NCBI GenBank assembly: GCA_036877525.1
Contig: JAZGTH010000072.1
Location: 3,640,001-3,704,000 of the forward strand
Reading direction: 5' to 3'
From: Chromobotia macracanthus
Taxonomy: Eukaryota; Chordata; Actinopteri; Cypriniformes; Botiidae
Length of the DNA stretch: 64,000 bases
Positions 12,130-25,142 of this stretch are shown here, one piece after another. The notes below the pieces were generated by a model. The model was not told the origin of the DNA. It was given only the letters and a program-made list of their open reading frames with translations, and made no database searches. A program made the translations under genes and the position numbers. Numbering within the stretch: position 1 is the stretch's first letter; each line of letters begins with the position of its first letter.

Positions 12130-12800
12130 CGATAACCATCTCGACCAGTGAAAGTGACAGATTACTTGTGGCTGCTGCGGCAGAGCTCCAGCCTTTCTCT
12201 GATCGACAGGTGAGCCGGATGGTCGTACGGGTACCCGCATCGCTCCTGCAGGCTGCCGGCTGCTTACGCATTCCGAACCGGACCTTTGTGCACCGATGTG
12301 TCGTGCATACATGACTGCATGGCTGCATGCATACATGACTGCATGACTGCATGCATACATGACTGCATGGCTGCATGCATGTATGGCTGACATGGTTGCA
12401 TGACTGCATGCATACATGGCTGCATGCATGCATGACTGCATGCAGTCTGATCATCGCGCTTGCTTGGCTCAGAAAGCTCGCTGCTTGCACACTTCATCGG
12501 CATTTGTGCCTCGGTCTCCATGGCAACAGTGTGATGGATGCGCTCCGATTCAATTCCAGAAGCCGACGCGCGTCGGAGGGGGCGAGTGTTTGAAGTCGGA
12601 CCCGCGCGTCAAGAGGCGCGTCAGACGCCTCGATAACGCGTGCAACGCGCACACATCTTCACAGTGAGCCCTCACCAGGTCTCTCTTCCTCTTTCTTTTC
12701 AATCCCCCCCTCGATCTGACATTCACGACGCAGGACCCCGTCGCATTTTCACTCCCACCCTTGGATGCGCGCTTTATGGCAGCCCTCTCCTTGAAACAGA
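12130..12800. promoter_or_regulatory. CpG-rich block, possible orphan CpG island or promoter
   Basis: CpG density is far above the flanks, notably about 20 CpGs in 12540-12660 around the perfect palindrome CCGACGCGCGTCGG (12563-12576). A GTTGCCATGG half-site for RFX factors lies near 12519-12528 on the minus strand, and a consensus-like splice donor (cgacag|gtgagc) at about 12207-12212. No exon I recognise starts here. Promoter function is inference. Confidence 0.4.
12302..12452. repeat. TGCATGCATACATGACTGCATGGC-type tandem repeat
   Basis: About six imperfect units near 24 bp made of ATGCATACATGACTGCATG words; rich in the palindromes TGCATGCA and ATGCAT. Open in several frames by chance. It abuts a CpG-rich block. 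Confidence 0.8.
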
Positions 12801-13020
12801 AAGGGAATTAGAGTCAGGGTCAGAAGTGTTTCACTGTAATAAAGTGCACACAGAGGGACAGATTCATGAACTGCAGGTCTGTGAAGCCCTTCAGCTGATG
12901 AAGACTCTGGACACGATGTTCAATGGTGGGTTGATGATGAGGGGCTTCTGCGTCTCCTTGGTGACCCTCCTTGGTCGAGATCTCAGAGAGAAACGAGAGA
13001 TGCTTCGTTTTCTGACAGTG

Positions 13021-13039
13021 CTGCTGCTGCTGCTGCTGC
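13021..13039. repeat. (CTG)6 trinucleotide repeat
   Basis: Six CTG units just downstream of the CpG-rich block. Confidence 0.9.
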
Positions 13040-15170
13040 CAATATAGAAAATGCGGTGACAATTCTCTGCAATTTGACTATAATTATCATCATTATGGTT
13101 AATAGAAGACCTTCAATCACAAGTAAAGAATGACACATGAACTTCAGCAAAAATGCCAAATAATGTACCAGGATGACTCTTGAATTTTACAATAACAATA
13201 GTTCATGTTATTTAATATTACAAGCAAGTTATTTTGAAAGACTACAGAGACAAGCATCTTTTCTTTTACGTTACTTAACAACACGGCTAATTTTATTGGG
13301 CTATTATTATCATTTTTATTAGTATTAGTGGTAACTTCATAAAATTTAAAAGAGCTCCTCAAATGAAATGTTTCCAATAAAATTAATTTTCTTCTTCTTA
13401 TTATTATCTTTTATTATTATCTTCAGGACAGATAAACTGCAGCAATACATATACAATTCTATTACAAACCGATTTAAATGAGTGAAATTGTGGATTTCAG
13501 AAAGATTTTACATGCTTGTGTTCCCATTTGAGACACGTTCTTCAAGATGGTGGATTGTGACAGATTTCCAGATGAAGCGGACAGAGCCGGAATTCTGTCA
13601 CCTCACTAGATCCGGTCCCCTGTGGACCTGCTGTGATCTGCCCCAGGGAAGAATCACTCTCACCTCAGACCACCGCATCACCCTGCCTGTCTCCACCTCT
13701 CCTCTCTCTTCCCATCTTCCGCTCTCGAGGCGCCTCATCTCATCATCTGACTGTTTGACATAACAAAGCCCGAGAACTTCTGTACTCCTGCAACATTTCA
13801 GCCTCACCATCTGCCATGTGTCTTTTATACTGACAAACAGCTTCAGATGTGGAGGAACGTCACGGCGGTTGTTCGACAAAACAAGGTCAAAGGAGATGTC
13901 GCTTAATGCTGCTTCTGAGGCCTCCTGGGAAATTTGTATTTATAGGCTGAGAAGTTATAATTAGGAGGTGCTTTTGGTGGGCAAAAAATGGGCAATTTCA
14001 TATTTATTTCTTTTTACTTTCTGGAAAATACAGGGAGCTTTAAAGAAACATTTGATGAGTAAACATGGTGCCAGGATTAACTTTTTGTAATTATTGTCAA
14101 TAATATTTGTATAATATAATATTCAATATAACATTTGTAAATAATAAAGCCATAAATATTTCCTTCTGGCTATAAATATACATTTTGCAGTATTTTTTGA
14201 TTAAAATACATATTTATTGTTATGGCAGTTGGTTTTGTACCTGATTTCACCAGCACAGGTCATTGTGTCCTCAAAAAAAACATATATAAGCTATTGCCAG
14301 TCTCAGGTAAAACAGCACCTGTTACAGAAAACATGAAGAAAACAAGTTGTAATTTTGTTCCCAATACATTATTATATATATTTTGTGTATTTTACAATAA
14401 AAATATTTCAAATATATTTTGACGCGTTGATGTGCTGCTAGTAGAGAATGATGGGAAATGTAGTTTTGTCACACGAGTCTGCCTAATAAACTAGATAAAT
14501 GAGATACACATCACTGAGGCCTTGTGGCTAAATGGTTAATCAGCTGTTTATGTGTCATTCCGACTACGGCTAAAGTGAGCTGCAAATTCACCATGACTTT
14601 AAAGAAATTACTGGTAATTAAGACACATTCATGTGCTCATCTCCTAAATACCATCATTCTGACATGATATGCTGCCAGAGACAAAGAGAGACAGCAGCAA
14701 GAATCTGTAGCCTGGAACAATGGTCCATTATACAGCTGAGGAAAATGATCACCTCTGTGGGCAGGCGAGCGGGCACCTGTCACGCCAGCAGCTGACAGCT
14801 CCATCAGAGCCACTGGGACCGGCCCGGCCTTCATCTGTGTGTTTGTGTGTGTGTGTGTGACAGCCCCACTGCTGGGCAAGCCTCCCTGCTTATTATCTGA
14901 GGATGAGAGCTCCTCCTACTCTCCTTCTTCACATGCCTTTATTTCAAGACTCACGATATCATTATAGCAGTATGCTGCACCTTAACATTATTGTTATGCT
15001 ATCTTGTTTTTAAGTGCACTCTCCATACAGATCTGGTGTGAGGTGTTGGGAACAGCACTGCTTTCTCAAAGGAACAAGACGAGGAATTGATGACAGACAC
15101 TTGAAACGCAGAGTTATGACAACTGGTAGAATTTCACCACGTAACACAATAAAACAGACAACTGACAGAG

Positions 15171-15172
<2 letters not shown>

Positions 15173-15217
<45 letters not shown>
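15173..15217. repeat. (GT)22 microsatellite
   Basis: Pure GT tract, likely highly length-polymorphic. Confidence 0.97.
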
Positions 15218-15218
<1 letters not shown>

Positions 15219-15639
15219 AGGATGATATTTACCAATATATTGGGGATACTTACTTAACCATATATATAACACTAGCTGTTGAAAAAAACAATAGAAGTCT
15301 ATGGAATGTACCCATTTAGATGGGGACACACAAGTAAACGTGTGTGTGGCATGAAATTGCATTGGTTAACGCTGGAGAAGAGAGGAAGGCTTTAATGATA
15401 ATAAATGCAGATTTCAAGCAGAGGACACCTGAATGTGTGTATTACGTTGAGTAAATTGCTATCAAAGACTTATCATCTTATGTCCAGCAGTCGCAAATCT
15501 GCAGAGATCTAAAGTAAGTTAGGTCATCAAAGTCTTGCGAAAACTATCACTTCACTTCGCAAGAGCTTCACAATCTCATTTTACCTCACCGGTCCAATGT
15601 GGCCACACAGAGGAGCCTCCGTCTGATGAGTTTAAAAAA

Positions 15640-15920
15640 ACAGCAGAAATCTCCATATTTCATTTAATTAATCTCAGGGTAACCCAAAACCACTAGCAGA
15701 TGTTCAGCTAATTTCCAGTAATTACTTCTCTCTTTATATCTGCGTAGTGTTTTTGCTGGCCCAAACATGCTTTGTTAATGAAGCTTTCTGCTGTGCTGGT
15801 TATGTGTATTAAATGGACAGTTAGGTCCTAATAGCCTGCTTAACAGGAGGGGTCACGTCATAAAATTACAGTGAAAAGCCTTCAAACAACACACTGACTG
15901 CGAATTTAATCAGGAAGTTT
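15640..15920. promoter_or_regulatory. candidate conserved non-coding element
   Basis: Repeat-free stretch with tttaattaatc and agtaattac cores and a half-CRE (gtcacgtcat). Flanks are lower-complexity. Composition only. Confidence 0.3.
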
Positions 15921-17149
15921 TAGCTCCTGCAGGGTTATAGATTGAAACGATTCAAAGTTCAAAATCCACAGAATCTGTTGTACTTTCATTAATATGAAAA
16001 TATTAGTTCGCGCACCATCTGGGATCTGGAAAACTCTTTATCCTTTTACGCCTGTGGTTTTATCATGTATCTGTATGTGGTGTGTCAAATTTGTACTGTA
16101 CTGTGTGAGAACATGACCCTGAAATCACAAGCTACACAAACTCGATTTCAGATGTTTTACATTACGTTCTGAAATGTCAACAGCGCAATGAACAAAACTC
16201 CCGACACAATGCGAGTTTACGTTACATTTCAGTATTGCCACTAGGGGCACTGTAGCGAGTGCTAGTGTAAAAGGTCTTCCTCTACAGTCAGTTTTTTGTT
16301 CAGTTAACATTCATTGTGTTAACAGCTAGCAGCTTAAATATCAACTTAAATATACTTAAATAACACATGCACTTTAACAGAACATTTAAAGGTAACTCTA
16401 CCGTACCCTTCAGTAAGAAGGCTTGTTATTATCATTTACATTTTTACAGTTACACATTAACGTAAGCATGTGCAGAAAGTACGTACGTGACGTACAGTGC
16501 GACACGAAGGCGTTACAATGCAACAGAATCTAAACGTTAAGAATGCACCATTACAACATTGCGTGAGTTCAAACAAAAATACCCTTCAATTGAGATGTTA
16601 CAAGTGTTCCTCAGTGTGTGTATGTTTGTGTATGCCTCCATGTTGTGTTTGTGCTCAATGTTAGCACGTTGTCGACTGGGAGCCCTCGCTGCAGGTTTAT
16701 TAAAACACGCGCACACACGCATGCATGCACACCTGCTCGGCTGCCTGTCACGGAACAGGTGGAGCAGAACAGAAGGTGTTCATTGTCTCAGTAGCACTTC
16801 AGCACCAAAGCAGAAACAAACTGCAAAATAATCAGCACAGACGAAACACTTCAGTCGCAAAAGGAAAGACAAGTGACGGCTTTTGGTTGGACAGAGCTGA
16901 CCGTGTGGCCTGTGCTAATGCTGTCATTACACAGCGTGCGTTATGGCATCTGTGCGTGTGTTAGATCATATTAGAAAGGTTTGAGAACAAATGAAATGAA
17001 AAGGCCTCCTGCCAATGAGACACAGTGTTTTGATGTGTGTTCAGCTCTTTGTGGTTACAGAAAGTGCTGGTCTATCTGGTCTATCTCAATATAATGTAAT
17101 TTTAAGAAGCAATTAAAGAAAACATTACAGAACAGATTATTGAAATATA

Positions 17150-17620
17150 ACTCATGCTCATAATTACCTGCTCTGTCAAGGTATTTTGGAATTTCACTGA
17201 TCAAGGACATTAATTATATCTCCTTTAAATACAATAAAAAGTAATGGAGGCCCTCTGGTAAAGTTCTCCTGAATTCACGATGCCTAAATGAAGTTATCAC
17301 TTTTATTAATGGACTCGATTCTTCTTCATCTATTATGAATCTTACAAGAGATCTGTTTTACTGAGTGGTCAGGTTGCCGCAGAACCGTCCGACATTATCG
17401 AGGGCAATTTCAAGATTAAATTGAGAGCCCTTCTCTTTCTCGAGCGCTTGTTAGGTAGCTTAATAGATGGGCCCCATTTATCACCTGAAAACGTCCATGT
17501 AAAGAACAGTGCCGAGGCCCCGGACTGACGGTATTAATTACTATTCAATTATAAAACCCTGGCCCATAAATAAAAATAAAAGGGGGTATTCATGAGGCAT
17601 TTATAGAAATCCTCTAGGGA
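17150..17620. promoter_or_regulatory. candidate conserved non-coding element
   Basis: About 470 bp of complex, repeat-free sequence with several homeodomain-type cores (ataattacc, attaattatat, ttattaatgg, tattaattac) and no ORF. The call rests on composition only. Confidence 0.3.
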
Positions 17621-18754
17621 CGGGAGGGAAGGACATTTTTCTGAGACAAATAAATCAGACAGGGTCCCTGTGGAGTTACACAGAGCAGGTTTACAGAGGA
17701 TAAACTGGAGGTAGAATATGTGAAGTTTGGACCCAATTTTCATATGAATTTTAGTAAAGACACATTGAAAGTTAAAAGGTGTGACAGTCTTTATATGGTT
17801 TTACACTTGATTTTTGGCATAGAGTGAGAATTATAAAACAAAGACGCATACAACCCCAATTTGTGAATGTCAGTTAAAAGGTAGCGCTTCATAACATAAG
17901 CAAATATTAGTTCTGTTCTAAAACCTACAGAGCATTTTAAGGCGCCATGAGCAAATGTCCGATGTGAAGACTTCAAAAATAGGTGGATAAACTAGATTTA
18001 CATTTGACACACTAGATTATTACTACATTTTGTAAATAAAATGTGAGAAATATTACCTGGGCAAAAGGTGGAAGTTGCTGGAGCTGAGGTGGTTGCAAGT
18101 GTTTCGGTTGCTGTGGTTCCCTTAATGGTTTGTAGTGCAATCCAGAGTTGTTGCTTTTTGGAGAAGTCACTCCAAGATGCAGCGCAACACAATGAACATT
18201 GATGAGGTTTAATGATGAGGTAGCAGGTTGAATTATGAGGTAAAATACAGCAGGTTTTGTTGTAGTTATTATATTATTTAACCATTTGAACCTAAGGATT
18301 AGAAATGTTCATTCATACATTTTCATACATTTGCATGTATTTCAGCTACTAAACTGTTAAGCGTAACAACGTTTTCACATAACTCCTATAAATAAAAGTT
18401 GTTCAGTGTTTTTTTTTAATAATCTCCATGCACTGGCATTACCGCAGGGCCTAATAAATTCGAGAACAAAACATGAACTTTCCTTTTCATTTCTGAACTA
18501 ATGTTTTCATAAAAAAACAGACAGAAACGGTAGCTTGTGACCAGTATGGAAATTCTTGCCCATTTTCTTAAGAACGTCAAAACAGTCCAGCGCTAATGTC
18601 AAACAGATCTGCGAGCAGACAGCGTAAAACTGCATTAGATAAGAACATTTACCTGTCATTTTGAGATTCGTTAAAAATATACTTTACATTACTGTGGTTT
18701 CAATAGGTGAAGGTTTAATTATCGTCTGGTGTCTTATATAAAATATTACTATAT

Positions 18755-18851
18755 CAAAAATAACAGAACTTTCAAAATAACATTTTAACCTTTCTGTAAC
18801 TTAATGGAAATGTTAGGGAAACGTTCTTACCACCTAAAATTGTTGGCTGGG
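18755..18851 (-). mobile_element. CCCAGCTAACA TIR element, copy D (fragment, reverse)
   Basis: Reverse orientation: ends caccta aaattgttggctggg, the complement of copy B's left end. Only about 100 bp remain. Confidence 0.6.
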
Positions 18852-20739
18852 TATGTCCTAAAAATTACCCACAATCCCACTGAATGGTGTCAATTTTTGC
18901 ACAGGCAATGACCACTCACATTCTCTGCAGAAAGAAAATGTGAATGAAATGCGCCTTTGCAAAAATGTATAGAGGACATCGGTCCAGGTGAATTAATTGT
19001 CCAGCATTATTCCTCAGCAGCGACATTTATGAAAACTTTATGGACAGCAGTAGCTCCTATGTGTGACATTTTCATTTGTCTTTATAGCTGAGACGTGGGA
19101 CGTCACAGGCTATCCAGAGACTCCAGAAAAACAAGGCCACGATGCTTTTAAATCTCTCTCGCTGTTACTTGAGATGAAAGTGTGTGCTGAGACTTTCATC
19201 TCCAGAGAAAAGGTCACAAACACCCTGGTGCAATGTATCACATGCCGATAGATGTTTTAGATATAATAAGAACTTGCAAAGACCTTGTTTAAATCTCCAG
19301 GTTAACACTCCTACTGTGGCGAGATCGTCTTTGAAGCCCAGTGAAGGGAATAAGGGCCCACTGGCTTCAAAAACCAGCAGGCCTGTAGGTCCTAAAGTTT
19401 CTTCATCGCCCAGGGGAGAACAAGAGCACTGGTGCTTTACTGCAGGAAAACACAGTCAAATTTGCCAACTGCGGACAAATCCCTCTCATGAGGAAATCAA
19501 GCAAACTGACATTTCCAGATAACAGGGTCAATAGTTAAGTTAATGAACTTAAAGGGCACTTTAGATTTTTTTTGTCATAGCTATGACCCTTCATGTACCA
19601 TAACCCGCCCATCTTTCTTTAAAACAACTTACCCGGAACCACGCTCAGACTTTCTGAAGTGAAATTCTACAGAATATATATAAACAATACAATTCAATTT
19701 AAACAATTAAAGCCCATTTTACGCCGTCAGAACACCTGCTATATATGGCATAATCACATGGAAGTATTTTATGAAGGTTTTGGGTTTTCACACTTTTTGG
19801 ATAGAAGGATCAAACTAGGAAAGACCTTCTAAAATACCAGTTTTGGTTTAGAAGGACAAAGGAAGCCATGGGAGGATTGAACAACACAAGGGTACATATT
19901 GTCAGAGTGTTGTAGCACCCCACACACACCTCGGCACAGTGCGAAATTACTTAAAGAAGGAACGGAAAAGTAGACCTGATAGTCAATTAAAAAAAAAGAT
20001 CACTCCATCAGGAATTGAGAGTCGACTCCAAAGGAAGTCACTCTTGTCCGGACGCGACCTGACTAAGATCGAGTGATTTAACTTGATTACTAAGCCATAA
20101 CAGCGAGTAGTCGTGATTTCGATTAATGATGAAACGTTATGACTGTTCACCACAAGGATGTGTTTAGTGATTAATTGAGACGACTCTAACTAGGTTACGT
20201 CATTACACCAATAGGTGGAGAACAATTAGTGTCTTTATGAGTAAGACAAGTATTAATTCAACAGGTTCATTTAAAACACTTCACTCGTGCACAAACAGCA
20301 TTTTAAAATACAAACCTGACAGTGTGCTTACAAAGAACAGACCTTCATTTTTAATAATTTAAATACTGAATGTTTAATAATTGTTTCTCTTAAGAATCTA
20401 TAAAATGATTCTGGAATCCATTCCAAAAATTCTGAAATCAAACTGCGGAACTACTTTGAAACTACTGAAACTACTGAAACTACTTTGATAGAAAAATGTA
20501 CAAAAATTAAGTGCAATTTTTTTATTGAGTAAAGCTGGCCAGTCATATCAGAACTAGTGATTTAAGTTAGTGAATACTAGTTATCTGACGGTCAGTAAGT
20601 ACATTTTTTTTTGGGTGTGTCGTCTGATAGCAAGACTAAATCTGTTTATTGACCTGTCAGACAGTTTCTGTGTGTGTAAATCCACAGTACATCTCTGAGC
20701 TAGCGTGACTATAAGCTTGATGCGTGAATTTGCGGCCAT

Positions 20740-20960
20740 TTCTGATGTTCTCGGGGGAAGCACATGGATTACGGTGTCCTATCTCTCAAGGACACCCTCG
20801 CTCAGGTGAGCTGCGTGCTGTCACAGCTTGTGCTGTCCTATGCTTTTCTTAAGCCTCTGTGTGGCTAATTTAATCTCATGCGGCCCCCACACACCTCCTG
20901 CGGCCCTCTGAAATCCAGAGGTTTATTTTAGTGTGCCGTGACAAGGCATTAGAAACAGCA
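20740..20960. promoter_or_regulatory. candidate conserved non-coding element
   Basis: GC-balanced, repeat-free stretch (ggtgagctgcgtgctgtcac, gctaatttaatctcatg, ccagaggtttattttag) flanked by AT-rich DNA. Composition only. Confidence 0.27.
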
Positions 20961-21289
20961 CCCCACAAAATCCTCCTGACACACACACACACAGACACAA
21001 AGAGGAACTTATTAATATGTAAAATGTGTTAATATGATTTACGTCGAACCCTCCGGGGTTTTAATGAAAGCGTATAATATCATCGGTCTCTGAAAAGCAC
21101 TATGAAACAGACAAATCCTTACAATATCAGTGTGATATTAAAATAGTCAGTATGAGTGAGTGAATCTTTATTTAAGTTGCACAGCAAAATGGGCCTTATA
21201 ACCCAATATATTTTAATTAATCTCCTTGAATTTATAACCATGTATGATAATGCCACCTAGCACAATGAGGCCAGTAAGCAACTACACAG

Positions 21290-21303
21290 GTTACCATAGC
21301 AAC
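21290..21303. promoter_or_regulatory. RFX X-box match GTTACCATAGCAAC
   Basis: Matches the X-box consensus GTNRCCNNRGYAAC at every position. It lies within an AGCAAC-type repeat fragment, so it may be repeat-derived. Binding is inferred. Confidence 0.4.
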
Positions 21304-21674
21304 CACATAGCAACGCCAGCATCAGCCTACAGCATTGTGTGTTTAGCACGGCCCAGCAGCGCGTTTTCTTCAGAAGATTTTTTTGTCCTGTCTTTTTGTT
21401 TATTGGCACATCTGGAGGTGTTTTACTGAGGCAGCGAACCGAATCTTCTAAAGAGGTGTGACATGCCTGGTGTGCTAAGCCAAAGGGATTTCTGCGTATG
21501 CCTGCATCGCTCTGAGCACCGACATGCTTTTATTCTGACAGTGTGGTGAAAACATTATCCTCTTCAATAGATTACGCACAAATACCAGCAGAGAGGAAGA
21601 GAGGCTTGTTTATTTGAGAGGTTCGAGGTTTGACTATATGGTCTGTTTTCTGTTTTTCTGTTCTGCAGGTATGT

Positions 21675-21940
21675 CCCCAGCTAACAGGAAACGTTGGGTA
21701 ATGTTCTCTAAAATTACCCTTGCAGTAACATTAGTAGAAGTTTTTCAATGTTATGTATCATATAAATAAAAAGCATTGTTCTTAATTTGTAAGTGGAAGT
21801 ATTTAAAAAATACAACAGAATTACCAAACAATAATGTTGATACAGCGTATAAAATATGGACGTTTTGAACATTCATAGGACATTGGAATTTTTTTTTACC
21901 TTTTTAGTTACTAATGGAAACGTTCTTACAACTTAATTGA
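21675..21940 (-). mobile_element. CCCAGCTAACA TIR element, copy E (reverse)
   Basis: Begins ccccagctaacaggaaacgt, the family's right end in reverse, and runs to ggaaacgttcttacaactta. The far terminal repeat has decayed. Confidence 0.65.
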
Positions 21941-23254
21941 GGCCAGACGTGGTTGAGTCCATGTTCTGAAAACCAGGCTTTACTTACTGGAATGATTAGT
22001 TTAAAATCTGTCGGACTGAGCATGAAACAGATTACAGAGAACTGACGCAGATTTGCACAGGACAGTGTGAAAGGTTAACTCGTGCATAATTGAAAAGTAA
22101 GATCTCAAATCTTGAGAATGTGAACGGTCAAAAGTTCCCCTTCAAATTTCTCATGTGGAAATACTTTTTTCAGAAGAGTAAAATGGCAACTAGGCTAAAA
22201 TGTTTAGATTACCGATTGGTCAGTGGATTCTGTTGGTGCCTGGTTATGGCCACTGGCATTTAAAAAGCTTAAATGCAAATTTAAATTGCTACAGTACAGC
22301 TTATACATTTACTGTTAAAAACAAGCTTTTAGTTTTTTAATTACAGCATTTCAATAGGAACAAAACAAACAGAACAAAAACACTCTGTGGTGGGAAAAAG
22401 GATCATTATAATACAGTGTGACGATCAAACAATGATTTAATTCTTTTCAGTGCCGAATCACAGGTTTCAGATATGGACATTTGGAGTGGCAAGTACGACG
22501 TGAGATAACGTTGCTATTCTTACATTTTACACTTTGTCATAAAGTAGTCTATACATGTAATATATATTAATGATGTCATTAGGGCCTGGGTTTGGTGGTT
22601 AAAGGGATAATACATAAAAACTTGATAGAAAAAACGAATGAAACAGAACTCCCAAGAAAACACGTTTCGTTTGAAACATTCGAATTAGATGAAGCAAAAA
22701 TGAAGAAACACCTGGAATGTTTTCTAATAAAATTGCCAGTTTTTATATTTAGAAACACCGAGAGACATTGTAAAACATTGCAACATCAACATCAAACCGA
22801 AGTGAAATTATATGAAGAGTAATATTTTGATAAGACTGTAGACGTTACATAGGATTATATATTTATTTTTTTAATTAAATAAAAACGTATGGATTTTGCC
22901 CAATATATTAAGCCATATTCAGCAGACCTGTTTCTATGGAGTATTTGTGAAAGGTTTTGATAATTGTGACTGTGAGTAGCAGCACAGGAGGTTGTGGTGT
23001 TCCTGGCTGCAGTCGTTCATTGTTTAAGGGGTTCTACTTCCTGTTACGGCTGAAAAGGTCCCGTCCGGACAGCTGGGTCTGCAGTAATTGTGGAGTGTTT
23101 GGGATCTGGCTGTCGTGTGATAAAGGATCAAAGTTGACCACTGCCCAGAACTAAACATTTGTGTTAGCAACACATCTCAATTGAGCACATCTATAACCAG
23201 CACTTCCTGCCGTGGAGGAAGTGAACAGCACGCTGCTGGCATCCCGTCAGACCT

Positions 23255-23433
23255 CGCAGCTAACAATTTTAGGTCGTAAGAGCATTTCTCTAACCTTTCC
23301 ATTAACTAACAGAAATGTATAAAATGTTATTTTGTTTAGAGTTTAAAGTTCTACTAATGTTACTGCAAGAACGTTTTTGATAACTTTGAGAGAACGTTAG
23401 TCTACATTCTAAAAACATTCCCTTTTAGCTGGG
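23255..23433 (+). mobile_element. CCCAGCTAACA TIR element, copy F (internally deleted)
   Basis: About 179 bp with both ends (cagctaacaattttaggtcg ... ccttttagctggg) and an internal deletion relative to copy B. Confidence 0.7.
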
Positions 23434-25038
23434 CACTGGTAAGTAGCAATAAATAAATAGCAATAAATAGCTTTGAAAGAAAATAATTTCCTGTTTCAAA
23501 AACAAGACGTTAATTCAGTGCAATCTGAATTAAACATTCATGTTCAAATGACATCACCGCTGTTAAAAACATTTATACTGCATTATACGGTATACTATAT
23601 AAAGTATTGATTATTCTGCATATTTCTTTACATACTATTTAAATAATACAGAAGAATATACTATGCGCCATTTTGCAGTAAACAGTGCACTTGTGCCATT
23701 TAAACACAACGTAGTGAAGTTATGACAGTACTGTTCCACACTAGTTTAACATGTTAACAGTATGCATACTGTTTAACAACCTGTTTAAAAATGTAATAGG
23801 CATATTAGCATATAGACATAAATACTACATGTTAGCAGTAAGCAGAACGCAGTAGTCACAGCTAAACATTACAGTCTGTGCCTTGCTTTTACTTGTTTTT
23901 CATTGCATGGTCCATCTTCTTGTTCGAAATGCCACGTTCTGTGTCTTTGGTCAACGGCATGTCGTGCCAGGCCCTGATAAAGTCACAAAGCTCGAGTTTG
24001 TCACTGTCTTCTCTCAAGAACTTGGAATCCTCCTCCGAACCTCCGGCCTCCTGTTTAGCTCAGCTTTGGCAGGAACACTCACAGGCCTGAAAATTTTCAT
24101 GGGAATTATGGCCGAGGCTCTTACAGTTTGTTCTTCCAAATGTACTGAGGATCTGGCTGTCTGAGCAAAGTGCTCCATCTTGGACTGACTGTGCATCTGT
24201 GCTCTCAGTTAGAGAAAAAGGCGCTGGTCAACACCGGTCTTCGTCCCATCTGTCCATTGTGCTGGTAAAGAGAGGCTAGAAAACAGTAAAACTGCCGTTT
24301 CTGAAACACAAAGCAAACGTGCAGAATCTCTATGCATTTCTTTTAAAACATTCATTTTTCAGTCATCTGATCAGTTCATTTACAAAACAGTTTCAGGGTT
24401 AATTGTTACAGGATGTTAAAATGCTTTCTATTCCACGTGGATTGCAGCTTATCAGTGCAAGTAGTTTTAACGACAGTATTTAATGTAAACCGAACCTCTC
24501 TTGATGGACATCTCAATGGTTTAAACTCTCAGCAACACCTGGAAGTTCTCCATCAAAAGCAACTGAGAGTGTGTGAGGATCTGCTGTTGTTTTATAGCCA
24601 TGGTCAACCTTATCTTTCCACTCCAAGTGTGAAGTTCCTGTTTAGACAAGGTGGGCAAAGTGGAACTGCCATCTGGAATTTACCAAACTGTAAATCCTGA
24701 AGCTAATCTAACTCAGCAGAACAAAAGTGTTGCTAGTTAAACAATAATGGTTTAGGACTTCATAACAGTTTCTCATAATTCATTTTACAATAGCTCTTTT
24801 ACAAAACCTAATGCACCGCAGTCACCAACACGTTTCCAAGACACACCTAAAATACCTTCTATTAGCCAGAGGTGCTTAAAAAGTCACTCTAGGCTGCAAC
24901 AAACAGAGATCTCATAAATCTCAAATAACAATAAATGTAAAATGCAGCAGTCGCATTATCTGCTCCATTTTCCTGCAACACTGCCAAGCGTGCAACATTG
25001 TGTGTTGACGCATTGCATTGTGTTCATTGAAAACAATG

Positions 25039-25044
25039 TTTATT
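25039..25044 (-). terminator. candidate poly(A) signal AATAAA (second)
   Basis: Reads AATAAA on the minus strand and is followed by a T/G-bearing stretch (cattgttttcaatg). It is an alternative to the signal about 100 bases upstream in transcript sense. Confidence 0.35.
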
Positions 25045-25136
25045 AAAATTGTTTGATACTGATACGTATCGATAAATTAAAGTTTGTGCTATTGTTACCC
25101 AATATTTATGTGTACCATGTTCACAAGTGAAACGTG

Positions 25137-25142
25137 TTTATT
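25137..25142 (-). terminator. candidate poly(A) signal AATAAA
   Basis: Reads AATAAA on the minus strand; the first canonical hexamer I find after the zswim6 stop. Use is inferred. Confidence 0.35.

Larger units (their letters stand above)
8607..25038. other. gene-less downstream flank of zswim6
   Basis: About 16 kb without a recognisable coding exon on either strand. The longest ORFs (141 codons or fewer) lack family resemblance. It contains a CpG-rich block with a TGCATGCA repeat, mobile-element copies, a perfect 10-bp hairpin, a (GT)22 tract and several complex AT-core-bearing stretches noted separately. Confidence 0.65.

Noticed and set aside
12640..13047. 135-codon ORF beside the CpG block
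   Set aside because: No recognisable domain; ends in Leu codons from the CTG repeat. Not supported as a gene.
16226..16245. Possible CTCF site (gccactaggggcactg)
   Set aside because: Lacks one G of the core GGGGGC/GKGGC run, so the right half is out of register.
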